64,000 nucleotides of DNA from Teichococcus coralli. Lineage in GTDB: Bacteria; Pseudomonadota; Alphaproteobacteria; Acetobacterales; Acetobacteraceae. The position numbers and the translations under genes are program-made. The notes under the pieces are model-generated. The model was given only the letters and a program-made list of their open reading frames with translations. It ran no database searches and was not told where the DNA came from. Positions 58,463 to 64,000 of this stretch are shown piece by piece. How positions within the stretch are numbered: position 1 is the first letter of the stretch; each line of letters starts with the position of its first letter. Where the stretch lies: assembly GCF_009829925.1 (NCBI RefSeq), contig NZ_SNVJ01000004.1, positions 62,001-126,000 of the forward strand, read 5' to 3'.

Positions 58463-59701
58463 ATGGACGCCACCGATGCCCGCCTCGCCGCGCAGTACGA
58501 AGCCTACCCCTACCCGCAGCGCCACCCGCGCGAGGAGGCGAGGCGGCTGATCGTCGGCAGTCCCAGCCACCTGCGCGAAATCGACCACTGGATCTTCGGC
58601 GCCCGCCGCCCGGCAAGCCAGCCCCTGCGGGCGCTGATGGCCGGCGGCGGCAGCGGCGACGGCACCATGATGCTGGCGCAGCAGATGGCCTGGGCCGGCC
58701 GGCCGGGCGAGGTGGTCTGGCTCGACCGCTCGGCGGCGGCGCGCGAGGTGGCGGAGGCGCGGGCCAGGGCGCGCGGCCTCACCAACATCCGCTTCGTCAG
58801 CGGCTCGCTCCTGGACCTGCCGGAACTTGGCCTCGGCGCGTTCGACTACATCGACTGCTGCGGCGTGCTGCACCACCTGCCCGACCCGGCGGCGGGGCTG
58901 GCGGCGCTGGCGGGCGCGCTGGCGCCCGGCGGCGGCCTGGGGCTGATGGTCTATGCCCCGCATGGCCGCACCGGCGTCTACATGCTGCAGGACGCGCTGC
59001 GGCTGCTCGCCCCGGATACCGAGCCGCCGCCCGAGCGCGTGGAGGCCGCCAGGCGCCTCTGGAAGCAGGCGCCCGAGACCGCCTGGCTGCGCCGCAACCC
59101 CTGGATCACCGACCACATCGATGGCGGCGATGCCGGCCTTTACGACCTGCTGCTGAACCCGCGGGACGTCGCCTTCACCGTGCCGGCACTGGCGCGGCTG
59201 ATCGAGGGCGCCGGGCTCACGCCGCGCTGCTTCGTCGAGCCGCTGCGCTACGACCCCGACCGCTACCTGAACGACCCGAGGCTGCGCGCCCGCACCGCGC
59301 GGCTGGACCCGGTGGCGCGCGCCGCATTGGCCGAGGCCATCACCGGCAACATGGGCATCCACATCGCCTACTGCACGCGGGGCCCCGCACCGCTGCCGGA
59401 CTGGGAGGATCCCGCCGCCATCCCTGTGCTGCGCGAGCTGGATGGTCCCGCCCTCGCCAAGGGCCTGCCGGCGGACGGCATGCTGCGCGTCACTTTCGAC
59501 GGGCTGCGCGTCGGCGTGCCGGTGCCACGCCTGGCGGCGGCCATCCTGGGCCAGGTGGACGGGCGCCGCAGCCTGGGCGAGATCGGCGACGTGCTGGCCG
59601 CGCGCGGCATCGCCCGCGAGGCCTATGCGCGCGACCTCGCCGCGCTGCGCGCCGCCATGGAGCCGCTGAACCGCCTCCTGCTCGCCGCCCCGCCCGGATG
59701 A
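58463..59701 (+). CDS. Class I SAM-dependent methyltransferase with C-terminal PqqD-like segment
   Basis: 412 residues. YEAYPYPQRHPREEA precedes the Rossmann domain, whose SAM motif is LMAGGGSGDGTMMLAQ (Gly-rich loop near residue 60), with FDYIDCCGVLHHLPDP (motif IV) and GALAPGGGLGLMVYAP (motif VI). The middle region (~170-330) resembles methyltransferase regulatory domains. The last ~60 residues, VPRLAAAILGQVDGRRSLGEIGDVLAARG, look like the winged-helix PqqD/peptide-carrier type fold. The ATG at 58463 is used; upstream in-frame ATGs exist. Substrate unknown; the YPYP motif is seen in methyltransferases of Rhodospirillales-type bacteria. Confidence 0.82.
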   Translation: MDATDARLAAQYEAYPYPQRHPREEARRLIVGSPSHLREIDHWIFGARRPASQPLRALMAGGGSGDGTMMLAQQMAWAGRPGEVVWLDRSAAAREVAEARARARGLTNIRFVSGSLLDLPELGLGAFDYIDCCGVLHHLPDPAAGLAALAGALAPGGGLGLMVYAPHGRTGVYMLQDALRLLAPDTEPPPERVEAARRLWKQAPETAWLRRNPWITDHIDGGDAGLYDLLLNPRDVAFTVPALARLIEGAGLTPRCFVEPLRYDPDRYLNDPRLRARTARLDPVARAALAEAITGNMGIHIAYCTRGPAPLPDWEDPAAIPVLRELDGPALAKGLPADGMLRVTFDGLRVGVPVPRLAAAILGQVDGRRSLGEIGDVLAARGIAREAYARDLAALRAAMEPLNRLLLAAPPG

Positions 59702-59711
59702 CCCGGCACCC

Positions 59712-60212
59712 GTGACCCGCCCGGCCATCATCATCTTCGGCGCGGCCGTGCGCGCGGATGGCGGCCCGAGCCTGACCCTCCGCCGCCGGGTGATGGCCGC
59801 CGCCAGCTTCGGCGCCACGCTGGAGGACCCGCTCTACATCCCCACTGGCGGCCAGGGCCGCCACGGCCCGCCCGAGGCCGAGGTGATGGCGCGCCTGCTG
59901 CAGGATCTCGGGGTTCCGGCCGCGGCGATCCGGCTGGAACTGACCGCCACCGATACCTTCAGCTCCGCCCGCGCCTGTGCCCGCATGTTGCGCGGCCATG
60001 ATGGTCCGGTCTTCGCGGCCAGCAGCGGCTACCACCTGCCGCGCTGCGTGATGCTGCTGCGCGCCTTCGGCCTGCCGGCCCGCGCCGCGCCGCCACCGGA
60101 GGCGGCGCATGGCTGGCAGGAGCGCTGGTGGTGGCGCGGGCGGGAAGCGCTGGCGCTGCCCTATGACGCCGTGCTGGCGGGCTGGGAAAGGCTGCGGCGG
60201 CGCCGGAGCTGA
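59712..60212 (+). CDS. YdcF-like (DUF218) family protein
   Basis: 166 residues. The DUF218 fold shows as AIIIFGAAVRADGGPSLTLRRRV at the start, IPTGGQGRHGPPEAEVMARLL (acidic site) and the T-x-D-T-F-S-S-A-R motif in ELTATDTFSSARACARML, then SSGYHLPRCVMLL. YdcF binds SAM; SanA/ElyC relatives act in envelope permeability. No membrane helix is present. GTG start 10 bp after the methyltransferase stop suggests co-transcription. Confidence 0.85.
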   Translation: MTRPAIIIFGAAVRADGGPSLTLRRRVMAAASFGATLEDPLYIPTGGQGRHGPPEAEVMARLLQDLGVPAAAIRLELTATDTFSSARACARMLRGHDGPVFAASSGYHLPRCVMLLRAFGLPARAAPPPEAAHGWQERWWWRGREALALPYDAVLAGWERLRRRRS

Positions 60213-60289
60213 GGAACCGGCCGCGGGCATGGAACAGTGCCTCCGCTCCGGCGTTCCGGAAGGGTATTCCAGGCACAAGGGAGCCCAGC

Positions 60290-60475
60290 ATGACGGTAAA
60301 GCCACCGGAAGGCCCGAAGGCCCGCTATCCCGCCGAGAAGGCCTCGGAAGGATATATTCCGAAACCGCCCTCGAAAGGCGAGACGGACCGGATCAGCGAG
60401 CAGCAGGGCCTGATCACCGACGAATGGACGGGCGAGCCGCCCGCCGCGGGGAAGCCCGGCAAGCGCGGCGCCTGA
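60290..60475 (+). CDS. Small hypothetical protein
   Basis: 61 residues, hydrophilic and Pro/Lys/Gly-rich, with no membrane or zinc features: MTVKPPEGPKARYPAEKASE, then GYIPKPPSKGETDRISEQQG and an acidic ITDEWTGEP. GGGAG lies 7 nt before the ATG and codon use is ordinary. Probably disordered. No family recognised; too short for firm assignment. Confidence 0.65.
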   Translation: MTVKPPEGPKARYPAEKASEGYIPKPPSKGETDRISEQQGLITDEWTGEPPAAGKPGKRGA

Positions 60476-60557
60476 GCGTGGATTGAGGGCCGCCCCTCCC
60501 TGGCCGCGCCCTGCCGCCCATGGCAGGCTGCGCCGACCCGACGGGGAGAGAAGCCTG

Positions 60558-61514
60558 ATGATCCAGAACGAGACGCCCTGGGAGCCGAGCCAGCGCTACC
60601 CGGACCCGCGCTTCCGCGCCTTCCACCCCTCCTTCCATCGCTTCCGGGCGATGAACGGGGCGGTGGAGAAGCTGGCCGGCGGCTGCCGCTGGGCCGAGGG
60701 GCCGGTCTGGTTCGGCGACCACCGCGCCCTGCTGTGGTCCGACATCCCGAACGACCGCATCCTGCGCTGGGACGAGGTGACCGGGCAGGTCAGCGTGTTC
60801 CGCCAGTCCTCCAACTTCGCCAACGGCAACACGCGGGACCGGCAGGGCCGCCTCGTCACCTGCGAGCATGGCGGCCGCCGCATCACCCGCACCGAGTATG
60901 ACGGCCGCATCACCGTCCTCGCCGACCGCTACGACGGCAAGCGGCTGAACTCGCCGAACGACATCGTGGTGAAGTCGGACGGCAGCGTCTGGTTCACCGA
61001 CCCGCCCTTCGGCATCGCCGGCCATATCGAGGGCGAGAAGGCCGAGGCCGAGTTGCCGCACGGCGTCTACCGCATCGACGGCCAGACCGGCGCCGTGACG
61101 CTGCTGACCGACGAACTGGCCGGCCCCAATGGCCTCGCCTTCTCGCCCGACGAGCGCATCCTCTACGTGGTGGAGAGCCGCGCCGAGCCGCGCCGCATCG
61201 TCGCCTATGACGTGACGGAGGATGGCCGCATCGCGAACCGCCGCGTCGCCGTGCAGGGCGAGCCGGGCGACACGCCCGACGGCTTCCGCGTGGACACCGA
61301 GGGCAACCTCTGGTGCGGCTGGGGCATGGGAGGGCCGGAATTCGACGGCGTGCGCGTGTTCAGCCCGCAGGGCGAGCCGCTCGGCCATATCGACCTGCCG
61401 GAACGCTGCGCGAATGTCTGCTTCGGCGGCCGCCACCGGAACCGGCTGTTCATGGCGGCCTCGCGCTCGATCTACAGCGTCATGCTGACCGTGCAGGGCG
61501 TCGCGGGCGGCTGA
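60558..61514 (+). CDS. SMP-30/gluconolactonase family lactonase
   Basis: Calcium-dependent six-bladed propeller hydrolase of sugar lactones, 318 residues. Metal ligands by family: Glu in GCRWAEGPVW, Asn in RLNSPNDIVVKSDGSVWFTDP, Asn in AGPNGLAFSPDE and Asp in GDTPDGFRVDTEGNLWCG. The N-terminus carries an aromatic PSQRYPDPRFRAFHPSFHRF stretch before blade 1. GGAGAG is 8 nt from the ATG. Natural lactone unknown. Ten bases after its stop begins a run of 44 G residues. Confidence 0.9.
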   Translation: MIQNETPWEPSQRYPDPRFRAFHPSFHRFRAMNGAVEKLAGGCRWAEGPVWFGDHRALLWSDIPNDRILRWDEVTGQVSVFRQSSNFANGNTRDRQGRLVTCEHGGRRITRTEYDGRITVLADRYDGKRLNSPNDIVVKSDGSVWFTDPPFGIAGHIEGEKAEAELPHGVYRIDGQTGAVTLLTDELAGPNGLAFSPDERILYVVESRAEPRRIVAYDVTEDGRIANRRVAVQGEPGDTPDGFRVDTEGNLWCGWGMGGPEFDGVRVFSPQGEPLGHIDLPERCANVCFGGRHRNRLFMAASRSIYSVMLTVQGVAGG

Positions 61515-61523
61515 AGGGAAGTG

Positions 61524-61785
<262 letters not shown>

Positions 61786-61792
61786 AGGCCTG

Positions 61793-62089
61793 TCACTGCG
61801 CTGGGCGCGGCGACTCGACGCCGCCCGGCGCGGCGAGGCCGTTGCGGCGCAGGCAGTCGCGGTAGGCGCGCAACTCCGCCACCCGCATGTCGTGGGTCAC
61901 CCGTTCGCGGTTGTTGACGTTGTTCATGTTCATCTGCCTGGCGAAGTCGTCCACCGGCTGCGCATTCCGCGCCTCCTCCCGGCAGGCGGCCTGAACGGGC
62001 GAGAGCGGCTCGTCGGCGAGGATCGGGGCGGGCGCCCTGGCGCAGGCGGCGAGCAGCGGCAGCAGGGCCAGAAAGGAAAAGGCGCGCAT
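61793..62089 (-). CDS. Hypothetical lipoprotein
   Basis: 98 residues. A short signal ends in a lipobox (FLALLPLLAACARAP, Cys16), so the mature protein is probably lipid-anchored. The body contains two Cys (AACREEARNA and YRDCLRRNGL) that could pair, an Asn-rich MNMNNVNNRER and RVAELRAYRDC. TGATG links it to the nudC stop. No family recognised; small Cys-containing periplasmic lipoproteins of this type are common in Acetobacteraceae. Confidence 0.75.
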   Translation of the reverse strand: MRAFSFLALLPLLAACARAPAPILADEPLSPVQAACREEARNAQPVDDFARQMNMNNVNNRERVTHDMRVAELRAYRDCLRRNGLAAPGGVESPRPAQ

Positions 62090-63015
62090 CACTCGGCCTC
62101 CAGCCAGTCCTCGATCAGCCGCCGCGCGATCGAGTCGAGCCGCGGCAGCGCGAAGCCGTGCTGCTCCGGCGCGCGGATCTGGGCGCGGGTGAACCAGCGG
62201 GCATCCCGCAACTCCTCCGGATCGATCTGGATCGCGTCGGAGAGCGCCTCGGCGTGGAAGCCGAGCATGATCGAGGCGGGAAAGGGCCAGGGCTGCGAGG
62301 AGTGGTAGTGCACCGCCCCGACCTTGACGCCGACCTCCTCCAGCACCTCGCGCCGCACCGCCTCCTCCAGGCTCTCGCCCGGTTCCACGAAGCCGGCCAG
62401 CGTCGAGTACATCACGCTGTTGGGGAAGCGGGTGGAATGGCCGAGCAGGGCGCGCTTGCCGTCCGTCACCAGCATGATCACCGCCGGGTCGGTGCGCGGG
62501 AAGTGCTGCGCGCCGCAGGCCGTGCAGGCCATGGCGTTGCCGGCCGAGCGCGGCTCGCAGGCGCCGCCGCAGACGCCGCAGAAACGGTGCCGCACACGCC
62601 AGTGCATCAGGCCGCGGGCATGCGCCAGCACGCTGGCCTCGCCCGCCGGCAGCAGGCCGGCCACGGCGCGCAGGTCGGTGAAGCCGCCAAAGCCCTCGGG
62701 CAGCAGGGGGAGCGGGTCCTCGGCGGCGGAGCAATCCACCGCGAAGACGGGGCGGCCGTCCCATAGGCCCAGGAAGGCCCAGGGGCCGCCGGCCATGCGC
62801 ACCGCCTCGGCGGCGGCAGGGGAGAGCAGGATGGCCTCGGGATGGCCTTCCTCCACGCCGCGCATCAGCGAGCGGCTGCGCCAGACCGGCACGTAGAGCG
62901 CCTCGGGCGAGCCCAGGGCGGCGTTGATGAAGCCGGCATCCTCCCGCCGGCCGGAGGCGCGGTCGAGGGGGCTGCCGGTATAGGCGTTGGGACGGGAAGC
63001 CGGGATGGACAGCAT
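62089..63015 (-). CDS. nudC: NAD(+)/NAD-capped RNA diphosphatase (Nudix)
   Basis: Hydrolyses NADH/NAD+ and removes NAD caps from RNA. 308 residues: N-terminal NUDIX-like domain, zinc ribbon with CGVCGG and CTACG near residues 152-172, then Nudix box GFVEPGESLEEAVRREVLEEVG (written GFVEPGESLEEAV and REVLEEVG) with the catalytic Glu residues, and the NudC-specific SQPWPFPASIM. ATG at 63015 gives MLSIPASRPNAYTG. The lipoprotein gene is coupled downstream. Confidence 0.93.
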   Translation of the reverse strand: MLSIPASRPNAYTGSPLDRASGRREDAGFINAALGSPEALYVPVWRSRSLMRGVEEGHPEAILLSPAAAEAVRMAGGPWAFLGLWDGRPVFAVDCSAAEDPLPLLPEGFGGFTDLRAVAGLLPAGEASVLAHARGLMHWRVRHRFCGVCGGACEPRSAGNAMACTACGAQHFPRTDPAVIMLVTDGKRALLGHSTRFPNSVMYSTLAGFVEPGESLEEAVRREVLEEVGVKVGAVHYHSSQPWPFPASIMLGFHAEALSDAIQIDPEELRDARWFTRAQIRAPEQHGFALPRLDSIARRLIEDWLEAE

Positions 63016-63080
63016 GCTGCCCCGGACCCTGCCACGCGGCGGCGGCCCCGGCAACCGGCCGGGAGTTGCGCGGTCCCCCC

Positions 63081-63109
63081 TTGCCCCGAAGGGGGCCAGG
63101 GCCGATATT
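63081..63109 (+). promoter_or_regulatory. Probable promoter of ffs (and dnaX)
   Basis: TTGCCC (63081-63086), a 17-bp spacer and GATATT (63104-63109) form a plausible housekeeping promoter; the predicted start falls about 63116, at the 5' end of the SRP RNA helix. Confidence 0.5.
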
Positions 63110-63110
63110 G

Positions 63111-63216
63111 GGTGCCGGAAGGTCGGCGGCGGACAGGCGCCTCGCCAACCCGGTCAGGTCCGGAAGGAAGCAGCCGCAACGAGTTTCCGTCTGGGTCGTT
63201 CCGCCGGTCTTCCACC
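63111..63216 (+). ncRNA. ffs: Signal recognition particle RNA, small bacterial type (4.5S)
   Basis: The conserved SRP domain IV sequence GGTCAGGTCCGGAAGGAAGC (63152-63171), followed by AGCC, contains both the GGAA tetraloop and the Ffh-binding symmetric loop. The flanks pair: GGAAGGTCGGCGG at the 5' side with CCGCCGGTCTTCC at the 3' side, with two mismatches. Ends are estimated from this pairing (about 97-106 nt). The RNA binds Ffh to target nascent membrane proteins to FtsY. Its position just before dnaX is the usual one in alphaproteobacteria. Confidence 0.95.
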
Positions 63217-63297
63217 GGAGGCCTCCCCCATCAGGCGGCCTTCCAAACTCCCGCTCCACGGCCCGCCGCGGCCAGCACCGGATCTTCGCCGCGCGCC

Positions 63298-64000
63298 ATG
63301 CCAAGCGACCTGCTCCCCGACGATCTCGACCAGCCGCCCCCGCCCGAGGGGCCGGGCCTGTTCGGCGAGGAGCCCACGCCCGCAGCGCCGCCGGCCGCCA
63401 CGCCCGAGGCGCCGGCCACGCCCTACCGCGTCCTGGCCCGCAAATACCGCCCGCAGACCTTCGCCGACCTGATCGGCCAGGAGGCGCTGGTGCGCACCCT
63501 GCGCAACGCCTTCGCGCAGAACCGTGTGGCGCATGCCTTCATGCTCACCGGCGTGCGCGGCGTCGGCAAGACCACCACCGCCCGCATCATCGCCCGCGCG
63601 CTGAACTGCGTCGGGCCGGATGGCCAAAGGAACCTGAGTCGCGGCCCGACCGCCGACCCCTGCGGCGTCTGCCCCGAGTGCCAGGCCATCCTGGCCGACC
63701 GCCACCCGGACGTGCTGGAGCTGGACGCCGCCTCCAACAACGGGGTGGACAACATCCGCGAGCTGCGCGAGGCGGTGCGCTACCGCCCGGCCCGCGCGCG
63801 CTTCAAGGTCTATATCCTGGACGAGGTCCACATGCTTTCGACGGCGGCGTTCAACGCGCTGCTGAAGACGCTGGAGGAACCGCCGCCGCAGGTGAAGTTC
63901 CTCTTCGCGACCACCGAGATCCGCAAGGTCCCGACCACCATTCTCTCGCGCTGCCAGCGCTTCGACCTGCGCCGCGTGCCGCAGGAGCAGCTCCGCGCGC
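63298..64000 (+). CDS. dnaX: DNA polymerase III subunits gamma and tau (partial, C-terminus off window)
   Basis: Clamp-loader ATPase. The visible 234 residues start with an acidic/Pro-Ala-rich leader of ~42 residues, then YRVLARKYRPQTFADLIGQEALVRTL, Walker A GVRGVGKTTTARI, the zinc module (ALNCVG ... CGVCPEC), ELDAASNNGVDNIRELRE, Walker B ILDEVHMLS and the sensor region TTEIRKVPTTILSRCQRF. It is cut at the window end before the tau-specific domains. The ATG at 63298 is the first after the SRP RNA; the weak ribosome-binding site leaves some doubt about it. Confidence 0.95.
   Translation, partial: MPSDLLPDDLDQPPPPEGPGLFGEEPTPAAPPAATPEAPATPYRVLARKYRPQTFADLIGQEALVRTLRNAFAQNRVAHAFMLTGVRGVGKTTTARIIARALNCVGPDGQRNLSRGPTADPCGVCPECQAILADRHPDVLELDAASNNGVDNIRELREAVRYRPARARFKVYILDEVHMLSTAAFNALLKTLEEPPPQVKFLFATTEIRKVPTTILSRCQRFDLRRVPQEQLRA

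Noticed and set aside
63154-63831. 225-codon minus-strand frame over the SRP RNA and dnaX
   Set aside because: Antisense to two certain genes; no motif.

Overview
The window is very GC-rich, densely coded DNA from an alphaproteobacterium. Gene content and order point to the Acetobacteraceae (a Roseomonas-like heterotroph), but this is inferred from the sequence alone. Supporting signs are an aroA-cmk-rpsA-sppA-ihfB-lapA-pyrF-trpFBA block, an SRP RNA directly upstream of dnaX, a CtrA-type response regulator, an HWE-family sensor kinase, TRAP and peptide/amino-acid ABC importers, and frequent TTG/GTG starts. No tRNA, rRNA, CRISPR array, prophage or intact insertion sequence was seen. Sixty protein genes (two cut by the window edges), one optional micro-ORF and one RNA gene are described.

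Layout. 1-2.5 kb: sugar phosphorylation (glk, pfkB) and a lipase-like hydrolase. 2.8-11 kb: a five-gene peptide-type ABC importer, divergent from a serine hydrolase and an M81 metallopeptidase; together they look like an uptake-and-cleavage module. 11.7-14.5 kb: a CtrA-like regulator with a degenerate receiver, ended by a strong terminator, then a ketoglutaric-semialdehyde-type dehydrogenase. 14.7-18.9 kb: an amino-acid/polyamine module (polar amino acid ABC importer, FAD amine oxidoreductase, divergent XRE-cupin regulator with a palindromic operator candidate). 18.9-23.7 kb: a sulfonate/sulfur scavenging operon (ssuC, ssuB, acyl-CoA-dehydrogenase-like flavoprotein, ssuD, ssuA). 24-27 kb: an Lrp-type regulator and an HWE sensor kinase. 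28-38 kb: a catabolic block with hydantoinase/oxoprolinase A and B, a TRAP importer, a fumarylacetoacetate-hydrolase-fold enzyme and ethanolamine ammonia-lyase EutBC. 38-44.9 kb: zwf, a penicillin-binding-type serine hydrolase, glutamine-dependent NAD synthetase and a DUF2254 membrane protein. 45-54.9 kb: the conserved housekeeping block. 55-62 kb: small or poorly characterised genes (FYDLN-acid protein, DUF1868, DUF5872, DUF3140, a methyltransferase, YdcF-like, SMP-30). 62-64 kb: a lipoprotein, nudC, ffs and the start of dnaX.

The most interesting non-coding signal is a dispersed repeat present in at least nine intergenic gaps. Each arm is a hairpin of the form GGGGGAGAAT-2nt-ATTCTCCCCC followed by C-rich and then T-rich pyrimidine tracts and a CTGTCAGTTTCC-like end. 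The arms occur singly or as inward-facing pairs around a variable GC-rich core. They usually sit a few bases after a stop codon, often between convergent genes, and two pairs interrupt otherwise tight housekeeping operons (trpF/trpB and cmk/rpsA). A related but distinct element at 61.5-61.8 kb begins with a run of 44 consecutive G. The other notable observation is the CtrA paralogue in which the phospho-acceptor aspartate is a glutamate and the rest of the phosphorylation site is lost.
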